In this document: positions 22,393 to 33,099 of the stretch, in pieces
Layout of the letters: each line of letters opens with the position of its first letter
How positions within the stretch are numbered: the first letter of the stretch is position 1
DNA from: Allium sativum
Lineage: Eukaryota; Streptophyta; Magnoliopsida; Asparagales; Amaryllidaceae
Length of the DNA stretch: 64,000 nt
NCBI GenBank assembly: GCA_030737875.1
Contig: CM060922.1
Location: forward strand, 324,231,956-324,295,955
Reading direction: 5' to 3'
Notes under the pieces: model-generated
Seen by the model: only the letters and a program-made list of their open reading frames with translations
The model's database searches: none
What the model was told of the DNA's origin: nothing
Program-made: the position numbers and the translations under genes

Positions 22393-23730
22393 GGTGCGTT
22401 TTTTAGAGGTCCCTATTAGGTTTCAAAATATAAAAAAAAACCCGGTTATAAACTTATTGTAAATTTAGTCCCTGTTTTTCGAAAATTCATAAAAAAAATA
22501 TTAAAAAAATATAAAAAAATCACGTAAATTCGTATTTAAATAAAACATGTACTCGCCCAAAAATTCAGATCATAATAAAATCAAAACAAGCATCAAAATC
22601 GAAAAAATACAGAAAACAACGAAAAATGCAGTAATTTGCATCAAATCATGCACATATTTGGAATACTTGCATTCATCTGTGCAAGTATTTCTCTGTTATA
22701 TTTTTACATGCAATACTTGCATACATGTGTGCAAGTATTTCAAATAGTTGCATACATGTATGCAAGTTTCTGCACACATTTTATTTTCACATGTAAATAC
22801 TTGCATACATGTGTGCAAGTATTTCAAATAGTTGCACACATGTATGCAGGTTTCTGCATGCATTTTCAACTAAAACAGCTTCAGAAATACTTGCATACAT
22901 GTATGCAACTATTGGCAAAAGTTGCATACATGTATGCAACTATTTTGCAAGTTTTAAATTCACAATACATCCCTGTAATTAATGTTTTCTCTGTAAACCC
23001 GCCCCCTATTTTAGCTGCCGCCTGGAATCTTCCGCCTGCCACTTTCCATACCTCCGCCTCTTTCGTTTTCTGTCCAAATTTTCAGGCGCTATCACTTAAA
23101 AAAAAAAAAAAAAAATTTCTAAAATCTGTAAATATTCTCGGAAGTCCACAGAAATTAAAAAAAAAAAGTTGCATCAATGTATGCAACTTTTACGAATAGT
23201 TGCATACATTTATGCAACTATTCGAATACACATGCATATATTTATGCACGCCTGTTTGAAAAATTGCATACATGTATGCAGTTTTTCTATATAACTGCAT
23301 ACATGTGTGTATATATGTCAAAATACATGCAAACGTGAATAAGTTGCACGCAGGTATGCAGTTTTTAAACAAATGCATCAGCAGATGCATGTTTTAACAA
23401 TATGTGCATACATGTATGCATTTATACTGCAGTTTTGACGCAGATTTGAAATAAATGCATACATGTATGCAACTAATCGATTTATATGCATGTTTTGATG
23501 CAATTTACTGCATTTCGTTGATTTTCTGTATTTCATGATTTCGACGTTGTTTTTAATGTTTTTTTGATCTGATTTTTTTCACGATTAATTGTTTTAATTA
23601 AATACGAATTTACATGGTTTTTTAATATTTTTTTTATATTTTTTTATATGTTTTTGAAAATAGGGACTAAATTTACAATAAGTTTATGACCGGGGGTGAG
23701 CCTAATTAAGTTTCGTTTTAGGGATGTGTG
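22393..23730. mobile_element. Inverted-repeat (foldback/MITE-like) insertion inside element C
   Basis: Element A lacks this segment: its internal domain passes directly from the 'aaaaggaaaag' equivalent to 'ccaagcggct'. Arms of about 105 bp (22,442-22,546 and 23,591-23,692) are inverted copies of each other, with 'ataaacttattgtaaattta' at the outer side and 'gtaaattcgtattta' at the inner side. Outside the arms the ends are only weakly alike, and I see no clear target duplication, so no superfamily is assigned. The core is filled with short palindromes and has no transposase. Confidence 0.6.
22660..23480. repeat. Array of TGCATACATGTATGCA palindromes
   Basis: Six perfect copies of this 16-bp palindrome (22,749, about 22,893, 22,922, 23,264, 23,405, 23,455) and at least six copies with one change. 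They are irregularly spaced and often flanked by 'caaatag' or 'caacta'. A 187-codon open frame across it merely translates the repeat. Confidence 0.8.
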
Positions 23731-24498
23731 CCAAGCGGCTAGCCAATAAGCTCACAAAATCATCATCACCCAAACAAAACAGGAAATTATGTAGTAAACA
23801 TGTACCTATTTGTTGGGCAAACAAATTTTATTCTCTGCTCTAGCCTCCTTGCTATGACCTGTTCAATGTAAGTGCAAGTATATGCAAGCAAATGCGACCA
23901 ATCTTCAATACAATTCAATATTTGATTCAATTAGGCTAAATGGCTAAAAATTAGCAAACAAATAAACAAACAACACAAATATCAATCAATTAGTGAATTT
24001 AACGTTTTAAATTCATAATTTTGATACGTATACAAAAATTAGATTTTTGATGCCAAATCACAACAATAGGCCCTATCTAATTTTGGTTCTCACACCAGTC
24101 AATAGGAAATATATAGAAAGCCCACTTTCGTCACTCGAGCATAAATTCTAATGATGGAGCTCCATCATCAAAATCATCTCCGGGCGATTAGAGTGTAATT
24201 CTATATCTATCCAGTATATTAAAATTTCGAATACACGCGGATCAGACGTATACGCAAAATCTATATATACTGGATTGTCCACATCAATATAAATAGATAA
24301 TCAAATACGAATAATCGATTTAAATTTTCAAAACAAAAATTTGTTTTCACTTTCAAAAATATACTCTTCACACTCGTTCTAGGATACTACTGATCCCATC
24401 TCTAACGAGTCATTCTAATTGGATATTACTGATCCCATATCTGATGAATTCTTTCGTAGGGTTCTAATGTGTCTTGTTCTCTAGCTTTGTAAACCAAA

Positions 24499-24510
24499 GC
24501 TCTGATACCA
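24499..24510 (-). promoter_or_regulatory. Primer binding site of element C
   Basis: TGGTATCAGAGC on the minus strand, two bases after the 5' LTR. Exact initiator-Met tRNA complement. Confidence 0.9.
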
Positions 24511-24512
24511 CG

Positions 24513-24841
24513 TGTAAAAACCCGTAACTTCCCCGTAAAGGAAAGCGTCGGATAGTACGAGAACAAGCCACAACAGAACGCATACAGAAGAACATTTCAT
24601 TGTATATTCAATTGAAATTAGAAATCGAATTTTCGAACTACCGCGCCATTTTCAATTCTATTTATAATTATATATAAATATTTATATTCTAACGACGACG
24701 TATATAATATATACGTTCGATTTATATTCAAAATAAATTTCTCGTCGATATTATTTAAAATAATTCATTTTAAATAATCAAAATTCGCTAAAATTGCCAA
24801 AATAAAAATTTTAAACTGGCCCAGATTTTCGGGTTGTTACA
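24513..24841 (-). repeat. 5' LTR of element C (329 bp)
   Basis: Same ends and length as the 3' LTR; 328 of 329 positions identical. Confidence 0.95.
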
Positions 24842-25591
24842 CCGTGCTTTGATCATCAACCACAAGACTTTGCTTTTCAACAGAAGCCTTGATCATCTGC
24901 CACTTAGGCAATGCACACAGGCAATTCACTCCATGCGACTGATGTCCATCGATATACAAACTCTGAGCTCGTACGTCTCAGAGAAGGGCGTTAAGCAAGA
25001 GAATAAATTCTCCACCGCCAAACAGATGTATATTTAATAGAGATCAATCAACACAGAATAAAATCCAGTGTCAGACATACAGTCCATTTACAAGTTCGTT
25101 CTGGGTCTGAACGAAACCGGAGGCACTTTCCTCGCATATCCATCGATCTCCAAGTACGTCTGGACGATAACCAACTGATTCCCTCCTCTTGGATGTACAG
25201 CCCAATCAAGATCATCAGTAATCACCTAAACGATGTGAAGACTTCCGGTTTTCAACCACCGTCTTCATCTTCGACATATCGTCGAATCGGTTATTCAGAA
25301 TGGGTATAAACCCGGCCTTTCCGAATAACCCGCGTATATAATAAACAAATGTTACACAAACCCAACATACGCCTCATTCCAATTCAGAATATTCTTTTAT
25401 TCAAAATTTCACATTCTTAGGGAAAGGTTCCCATTAATTTTATCAAAGATAAATTCTTCTAAATTTATTCTTTAATCTTCCTTTGGATGTATTTTCAAAC
25501 TATGTTAAGGTTTTCCAAACTAGTCGGGATTAGCGAACCACACCGAAGTAATTATTTATTTTGTTTCCCAATCCCAACCTATTCATCCCAT

Positions 25592-25717
25592 GGAGCAAAA
25601 CTGGTAATACTTCATATCTAACACCACGGTGTTATTGGTAAATATTAATTACAATTTCACGTTCAAATCTAATTAAAGATTTAACTATCGCTTTGGAGCA
25701 GAACTGGTGATGCTCTA
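25592..25717 (-). other. ACCAGTT-loop hairpin pair, solo LTR B
   Basis: On the minus strand one hairpin (25,695-25,717) has stem GAGCA/TGCTC with loop TCACCAGTTC. The partner (25,592-25,613) has GAAGTA...TGCTCC with loop TTACCAGTTT and one stem mismatch. Same order and spacing as in A. Confidence 0.6.
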
Positions 25718-27017
25718 TCCTCGATCACTTTAATCTAATTAAAGACTCATTAAAACCCAACTTAGTTTTAATCTTCCCAAAATCAATATCCTATCTTTAA
25801 CTGGGTTAAAGAACCAATGTCATCTAAAACACGGTTAACGATAAACCAAAAATCACTTCCCATTGTTAAATGGGTTAAAGAACAGATGTTATTCAAAACA
25901 CCGCTCATGATAAACCCAAAACCAATTTAAATTCAACTCCAATTAATATTATTTAATTGGTACACTTCATTAAATCTAAATAGAAAGATTTAATCTTTTT
26001 CTCAACTGGGTTTAAGAACAGTGTTAATGAAGACACCATTCACGACAAACCCAAATCACGTTTGATATTAAATACAAGGCTCTGAATAGAAAATATATCG
26101 GCTTATATTCAATATCAAATTCTACGACCAACAAATATCGTATTGGAAATAACGATATAAATATATCTTTCAAATTTCCACAACCATCTCTGTATAATCA
26201 CGAAATACGACATCGAAATATTCCGAAGATAATTTCGATTCAAATCCATTTCCACTTTATACATTGGAAATTCTGGTTATTTTCAAAACCATTTCAAATC
26301 CACTTTATTTATTATAAAAATAAATGGAATTACAATTCTAGTTCAAAACTAGTTCATTTCGATAAAATTCTATTTTTATCTTTTCAAATTTGGAATTTTT
26401 CATCCCAATTCTTCACAAATCATTTCTTACGATTTTACAAAATTATTGATATTTTTAATAATTTTATCAAGGCCCATACAGTCGATTTCCACCAATGGCC
26501 ATCGAACTGCACTTACAACGACCTTTCCCAAATTTGATTTGGACATAATTCCAAATCCAACCATTAGATTTCAAATCTCTAATATTCGTTAGAAAGCTCT
26601 TTTCGACACGAACCCAACGGTTTCGGTTTTAGGAGAATCCGACAGTCGGATCTCTCGCAACGTCAATTCGAAGTCAATGGTCGAAATTCGCGAATTACCG
26701 CAGCGTGGCGCGTTCTATTTAGGCCATTATATATATATTATATATATTTCGTCGATTTCCTTTTAAAATGTATTTTATAAATTGTTTTAAATTCGTTTTC
26801 AAAACAATTTCAACTTCATATTCAATTTCAAATCAAATTTGAATATTCCATATCATTACTATATAAATGATAATATTTTCAAAACGTTATATTTTGAAAT
26901 CACTTCCTTTTCTATACTCATTATAAAAATGAATATAATCGATATAAATATCGTTCGCGTCAAAATGGCGCATATCTAATCAACACAGCTTTATATATTT
27001 CAATAACTTCGTTATTC

Positions 27018-27350
27018 TATTCAACAAATGAATATTTTCTTCAACACATGAATCTATATTTCTTTCAACACATGAATATTCTCAACACATGAGCATCGTC
27101 AACACATGACTATTTTTGTTATTTAATATATTTTAAAAAGTTATGATAAAGATGTAAATTTTATTGTTTAAGATATTTTACTCAACACATGAATATTTTC
27201 AACACATGAATATATATATTTTATACAACACATGAATATTCATTATTCTATTCAACAAATGAATATATATTCTTTATTTTCCCAATTGGAATGAGGCCCG
27301 ATCAATTACCACATAATGTTAACTATATGGATTCCATACAACACATGTAT
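27018..27350. repeat. CAACACATGAATATT short repeats in B
   Basis: About ten copies of CAACA(C/A)ATGAATATT-like units at irregular spacing. A's LTR has one or two copies in the reverse sense ('tattcatgtgttgaataaag' near 12,597), so the array has expanded in this copy. Confidence 0.65.
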
Positions 27351-27959
27351 ATAATAGCAACGATAAATAATCAACCCTCATCCAAAGTGCACCACACAAC
27401 TGCATAAGCATTAAATATAATTAATTGACGCTTTCACAGTCTGTCGACCAATCGATCGACATACAACTAAATAATTGGGATTAGTGTACGCCAAATATCA
27501 TCCCAACACCCGTGCGGGGTTTCAATCCACAAACACCGAATATTCTTTGTGCAGTTGGGCGACGTATAAAATTTATCGTCCCAATCAATATCAGTCAAAT
27601 GGGTGTACATAAACAAATCGTCTGATTTGTAAATGAATATTTATTTATTCACCTTCACGTTAAAATTTATATTTTTAACTATATAATATTTATTTCAACA
27701 CATGAATGTTTTTTTATCCATTTCACATCAACATCACAAACAAACTTCACAACATATCAAACAAGCATACAAGTCGTTCATGGTCTGTAGACGACGGGTG
27801 TCGGGTGCTACTAAGCACCGTCTGCATCCTAGTATATATTCTAAATAGAAAACAAGATTTAAAGTGAGAAGTTCTCACCAAGAGCTAAACCAAACCCCGC
27901 GTCTCTTCATATGTAGGAAATCTTCATCGTGTCTCCAACGAGATCTGTTTCACGCGGTA

Positions 27960-28620
27960 TATGTTAAAAATCATATTTTTAATACCATTAAAAATCACAT
28001 TTTTATAACTTCGCTACATATATAAAAATAGAATTTTTACTTTCCTACCATATACATAAAGATTCAATTTTTATACGCTATTCACATAAAGAAAAATCTA
28101 ATTTTTATATCGCTACCTCTTAAATAAAAATCATATTTTTATTCCACTATCTTTAAAACAAAAATCACATTTCTATTTCGATGTTTATAAATAAAAATCC
28201 ACATTTTTAATTCACTTCACATATAAAGATCCTATTTTTATCGAAGTAAAAATCATATTTTTACTTTACTACTTAAATAAAATTATATTTTTATTACTCT
28301 ACATAAATAAAAATTATATTTTTAATCTTCACATATAAATAAAAATCATATTTTTAAAAATTGTATTTTTATCATTATGAAAAATCATATCTTTGTTAAC
28401 ATAAAAATCTTATATTTCTAGCGATTAAAAATATAAACTTTATGGCAATTAAAAATTTAACCTTTTCTTTATAAAAATCAAATTTTTATACCACTAAAAA
28501 TCGTATTTTTATAAGAAGCCATTTAAATCAAAATCACATTTTTAATGGCTATTCAAACAAATAAAAATCACATTTTTATTTCACCTATATAAACAAAAAT
28601 TCTATTTTTAACCGCATTAC
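27960..28620. repeat. Array of AAAAATCATATTTTTA-type units in B
   Basis: About 21 imperfect units of the form taAAAATCAtATTTTTA, nearly self-complementary, at 20-45 bp spacing. Single relatives occur in A's LTR (12,630; 12,700), so this too is a local expansion. Confidence 0.75.
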
Positions 28621-28639
28621 TAAATCTTGCAAAAATAAA

Positions 28640-29060
28640 GACTCACTTTTCGATTGTAGAGGGGTGTCACGCGTTGCTAGTGGTCGGGAGGGGCCTAGGG
28701 TTTGCTGTGGGGTTGATTTGGGGCTGTGGAGCTCGCATTGGAGAGGGAGAGAGAAGAACAGGCAGAGGGGGAAAGGCGGGGTTCGCATCGGGGTCTGGAG
28801 GTGGCGCATGTCGGTGGGAGGCGGCTTCAGGTGGTCGGGGCGGGGCTTTATGGTTAGGGCTTGTGGTATTTTGGGTGGTTTGGGGCTTGAATCAATTGAG
28901 AGGAGAGGAAAGAGGGAAGAAGAAGGGGAGGCGCACAACTAGGTGGTGCGGCGGTGCTCCTCCTAGAGGCGGCGGCTTCCTCCCCCCGTCGATCCCTTTT
29001 TTTTCTAATCTTGAACTGATCGTGAAAGAGAGAGAGAGAGAGTGGGGGGCTTAAGTGAAA
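28640..29060 (-). other. GC-rich leader-like block in solo LTR B
   Basis: Strongly GC-rich in AT-rich surroundings. It ends in a GA microsatellite at 29,027-29,042. It sits where A has a different GC-rich block (11,930-12,190). An open frame of 117 codons runs on the minus strand (28,585-28,938), proline/serine/leucine-rich, with no domain I recognise. It looks like plant 5'-UTR or first-exon sequence, possibly captured, but this is inference. Confidence 0.4.
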
Positions 29061-29969
29061 GAATTTTTAATTAATTTAATTTATTTTCTCCACTTAAAGT
29101 TGACTTTTCACCCGAACTCGAAACAAGACCCAACGACTGTCGTCTCTAGCTAATTACCTCCATTTCGAACACAATGGGATATGTTTCGCAAGCCAATTCG
29201 CTTGTTACGGTCAGTTTCCATTCAAATTAAAATATAAATCAATGTATATTGAATTTGAACGCACATTTCAATTCATCGGGGTCACGCACTAAATCTAAAA
29301 TTCCCGAAAAATTATTTCTAGCTTCGTATTGACGATACGGTCCTAACAAAACTAATTTCGTCAAATTCTGAGACCGTTTGAAAAATATCCATTTTCCAGT
29401 CGATTAAAATCAACTTAAACTGGTCAAACGCGTTTTCCTTTGCCACGCTCACATATTGATTCAAAAAATTACGAATTTTGGAATCTAGCAATAACCTGAC
29501 ATCACGGATCCAACAAAAGTGGTTTCGTCGAAAACCGAGGTCGTTTGCAAAATTTCCATTTTTAAGGGCCAAAATTCCATAGCGACTATTCTGAATTTTC
29601 AACTGGACGTATCTTTTTATTCCCACTATGAAATTTTGATTTTTCGGATTCATAGGAAAGATATTTTCAAATAGATTCGAATATTTTTGGTTTTGCTAAA
29701 ATCTGGTTTATTTTGAATCCTGCACATTCATTTGAACTTTGAAATCAAAATTATCGAACTACCGCGCCATTTTCAATTCCTTTTATAATTAAAATAAAAT
29801 ATTTATATTCTAACGACGATTTAAATAAATAAATACATTCGAAATCTATTCAAAATAAATTTCTCGTCGATATTATTTAAAATAATTCATTTTAAATATT
29901 TAAAATTAACTAAAATTGCCAAAATAAAAATTTTAAATTGGCTCGGATTTTCCGGGTTATTACACTTTG

Positions 29970-32236
29970 CCGTTATTCCATTTGTATTATCGGTTGGATT
30001 TGGAAGTTTATATCGATTATATATATTGATCTGTTTTCCGTGAAGATTCCATAATTAATGGAATGGGATTTTGGGTTTATCGTGAACTGTGTTTTAAATG
30101 ACATTAGTTCTTTAACCCAGTTAAAGACAAGATTAATTTCTTAACTTTGAATAATCATTAGGTAATGATTTTTGAGATTAAAACTGAATTGGAGTTTTAA
30201 TGAATCTTTAAATAGATTGAAAAAGAGGATGTGATAAATTAAATTATCAAATTCGGGAAATGATCGAGAATGGAGTAGCACCAGTTTTACTCCAAGCGAT
30301 AGTTAAATCTTTAATTATATTTGAACGTGAAATGGTAAATAACTTTACAGATAACACCGTGGTGTTAGATATGAAGTATCACCAGTTTTGCTTCATGGGA
30401 TGAATAGGTTGGGATTGGGAAATTAAACAAATGATTACTTTGGTAAGGTTCGCTAATCCCGACTAGTTTGGATAAACCATAATTTGGTTTGAATTGATAT
30501 CCAAAGGAAGATTAAAGAATAAATTTAAAGAATTTATCATTGATAAAATTAATGGAAACCTTTCCCAAAGGATATAAAAATTAAATAAAAGAATATTCGG
30601 AATTGGAGAGAGGCACATGTTGTGTTTTTTTATAGCACTTCTTTATTATATACGCGAGTTATTCAGAAAGACCGGTTTATCCCATTCTGAATAACTGAAT
30701 CGGCGATGAAGACGGTGGTTGAAGACCGGTGGTCTTCACATTGTTTGGATGATTACTGATGTCTTGATTAGGCTGTACACCCAAGACAAGGTAATAAGTG
30801 GTGATCGTCCAGACGTACTTGGAGATCGATCGGATATGCGAGGACCTCTCTCCTGTGTTGGACATATGGGATGAGGAATAAGGTGCCTCTGGTTTCGTTC
30901 AGACGCAGAACGAACCTGTAAATGGATGTGTGTCTGACATCAGATTTCATTCTGTGTGATTGATAGACATCGGTTGCATAGCGTGAATTGCCTGTGTGGC
31001 ATGCTGAGATGCAAATGATCATGGCTTCTGTTGAAAAGCAGAGTCTTGTGGTTGATGATCAAAGCATGGCTTTAATATAGCATAGCTTTGTGCAGCGTTA
31101 ATTCGCGAGCCACGCACCCCTGTGTTAAACAAAATCGGGAGAGGACCTCAGGGAGGGCATGCGTTTCCTTCTAGCTAGGAGTGGTGTCTGGGTTTTGCAC
31201 GCCCAAATGTTTTTCTTATGTGGATGATGGATAGCGAGGCGCCTCGGATATATCGGCACTGCAGGGCCGATGGATGATATGGTCTTTATGCAGACCATAT
31301 CTACGCCCCATAGGGCGGGGAAACGTAGTGTTTAGGAAATTTAATCCACATCGAGTGGACCGGCCCTGACGATCTAAAGGCTTGACTGAGTACTTGCCTG
31401 AGGCTTGGGCTAGAGAGTCTCAAAGCGGTAAGGATAATCCCTTGCCTTGGTTCACATATGGAAATCCAACTACCAATACGTGACATTTCGGTTTTGATTG
31501 TAGAACCTAGCATTGGCGACATAATATATGGTACCCATGCCATATAGGATTGATACATTTATGTTTGAAGTTGTTTTATACACTATGCACTTAAAATAGT
31601 ATCAAATGATTTGTCGTAAATGTACCAATCATGTTTGGCATTATAAGGTAAAAACCCTTCCTCCGGCTTGAGTTGCATTGTGTGATGGGACCTGGGTCTT
31701 ATAATAGCTTCATTTTTCCAAAAAGCATTGCCTTGTTTGGTATATGCACTGGTATTCTTGGGAGGAAACCCGTTCTGTGTTATACGGCGTGGTCCCTTGA
31801 TTTACTTTATTTTAAAGTAAAGTTTTAAATAACTGTTTTAGTTCTCACACTAGTCACATGACTGAGCTAGAGTTTATTGTTTTTAACCTAAACTCAGGGT
31901 GCCCCTATTTTCCACATGGGCAGCTAGTAGTTTTGGTTTTGCAGATTTATATTCACAGGATCCTAGTTTACAGCTGGAATTATATTCGGAAAACTCTGTA
32001 TCCATATATTCCTTTCAGTTGTGTTTGTATTAGTTTTCCGCTACTATGTATTTAAATGTAATCTTATTTCTCTGATATTTATGGAATGTATATTATTTGT
32101 TCATACTCTGTTATATTCTTGTATTCTGATGGAATTGTTGTAATAAGCAATGAAATGTTCTTCTGTTTGTATTCTGATTTGTCGTGTTCTCAACTCAATC
32201 CGGGCTTTCCTTTATAGGGAAGTTTGGGTAGCTTCA
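29970..32236 (+). repeat. 3' LTR of element A, right part
   Basis: Continues at 'ccgttattccattt' exactly where the left part stopped, after the second CTTTG. It matches 13,619-15,891 of the 5' LTR to the terminal GCTTCA and is followed by the second CAAGG. Confidence 0.92.
30272..30396 (+). other. ACCAGTT-loop hairpin pair, A 3' LTR
   Basis: Hairpin 1 (30,272-30,293) has a perfect six-pair stem GGAGTA/TACTCC. Hairpin 2 (30,371-30,396) has an eight-pair stem ATGAAGTA/TGCTTCAT with one G.T pair. Both loops contain CACCAGTT. Confidence 0.65.
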
Positions 32237-32241
32237 CAAGG

Positions 32242-33099
32242 CAGATTCCTGTGCCAGAGCACGCTTTACTGATCTGGATTGTAAGAGGTTCAAAATTTGG
32301 AGGAATGTACGAGCACGTTCCGGCGGAGTCATGAGCGTGTATGGATCCGATTAGGGGAAACTAAAATGCTGTAACACCGGCGAATAGGGCCGTGTCTTTT
32401 AAGTTGGCGGCTTAGGGACTGATATCCCCTATTGCCGTGGCTGGCACAGGTTATTCGTGTCTCTAGGGACCTGATCGCTGGGTAGTAATTAGTGTAACAC
32501 TTAATCCTGATATTACTATAGTTAGAGAAAAAACTTGTTCTTGGGATATGAATGAGAAGCTTACTTAATCTTTACCTTGTCTACTTATCTTGTTTACTTC
32601 ATACTTATACACTTCACTGTATTTTCTTATCCAATATTGTTGATATGTATTGATACTTTCTATCTTATGCTTATGCTAAAAATCACTGGAACTCATTAGA
32701 CTTTATGTCTGACCTATTTTGTTTTTCTTCTCTCTCTTCCTTTCCCCCTCAAGTTCTTAGGGTGGTGGACAGTAGCAGTGACCATGATTCTATTCAGCTT
32801 GGACTTAGATTACTTCTCTTTCCATGTATTACTTCAGTTTTTTTTATGTTTATTATTATGGCATATGAGGAATATTACTTTATAGTTTTGAACTCTAAAG
32901 GTTTATGAGACAGATGTTTATGGTTATGACATTGATGGTTTATTTTGAAAATTGTAATGCTATATTTGGTTTGAAATAAAAGTTGAAGTTTTCCGCTGCA
33001 TTTTATATTGTGTCTTGTTAAAATTAGTCTCTATATTATTATTGTGCTTCACAGAATTTAAAGCATCCGCATATAGGTGACATTACGTGGGGTGTCACA
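32242..33099 (+). mobile_element. Right piece of the probable plus-strand solo LTR
   Basis: Resumes after A's duplication. Near 32,977 it has the AATAAA followed by 'ttttccgctgc' that is also seen near LTR ends in D (minus strand). It terminates at GGGGTGTCACA, a usual gypsy LTR end. Together with 10,606-10,922 it would make about 1.17 kb. No coding sequence is supported. Confidence 0.45.

Larger units (their letters stand above)
21814..24841 (-). mobile_element. Element C: young mini-LTR non-coding retrotransposon
   Basis: Two direct 329-bp LTRs differ at a single position (22,101 C against 24,800 A). Target duplication CCGTG lies at 21,809-21,813 and 24,842-24,846. On the minus strand the order is 5' LTR, PBS TGGTATCAGAGC, 2,370 bp internal, PPT, 3' LTR. 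The internal domain is homologous to that of A plus a 1.34-kb inverted-repeat insertion. The LTR equals roughly the first 240 and last 90 bp of the 6-kb LTR of A/B. No protein is encoded. It looks like a TRIM-type miniature sibling of the giant-LTR family. Confidence 0.92.
20916..29964 (-). mobile_element. Element B: solo giant LTR (about 6.0 kb) with nested element C
   Basis: The ends on the minus strand are TGTAATAACCCGG and GAGTCGTTACA, flanked by CTTTG (20,911-20,915 and 29,965-29,969). Removing C and one copy of C's target duplication leaves about 6,016 bp. This aligns from end to end in reverse with A's LTR, and there is no PBS, internal domain or PPT. It is therefore a solo LTR, the usual product of LTR-LTR recombination. 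It is clearly more diverged from A's LTRs than these are from each other. Subfamily-specific parts are a GC-rich block (28,640-29,060), an array of AAAAATCATATTTTTA-type units (27,960-28,620) and repeats of CAACACATGAATATT (27,018-27,350). Confidence 0.88.
10923..32236 (+). mobile_element. Element A: non-coding giant-LTR retrotransposon (LARD-like), with nested B and C
   Basis: The termini are TGTAACAACCCGG and GCTTCA, flanked by the direct 5-bp duplication CAAGG (10,918-10,922; 32,237-32,241). Between two direct LTRs (4,969 bp left; about 6.25 kb right after removing the nested insertion) lies only 1,040 bp of internal DNA, with PBS and PPT but no gag or pol. That ratio is the reverse of a normal element. 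It fits the class called large retrotransposon derivatives (LARDs), which need proteins from an autonomous partner. The LTRs differ from each other by roughly 5% in the first 220 bp, so it is not very recent. The 3' LTR is interrupted by B, and B by C. Confidence 0.9.

Noticed and set aside
22636..23199. 187-codon open frame with a repeated peptide
   Set aside because: It is just the translation of the TGCATACATGTATGCA palindromes and a poly(A) run; no independent coding signal.
22660..23480. Possible CRISPR-like array of palindromic repeats
   Set aside because: Repeats are irregularly spaced and sit inside a plant retrotransposon; there are no regular spacers or cas genes.
29318..29653. 111-codon frame in B
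   Set aside because: It lies in the LTR start region homologous to A (11,165-11,500), where the frame is not kept.
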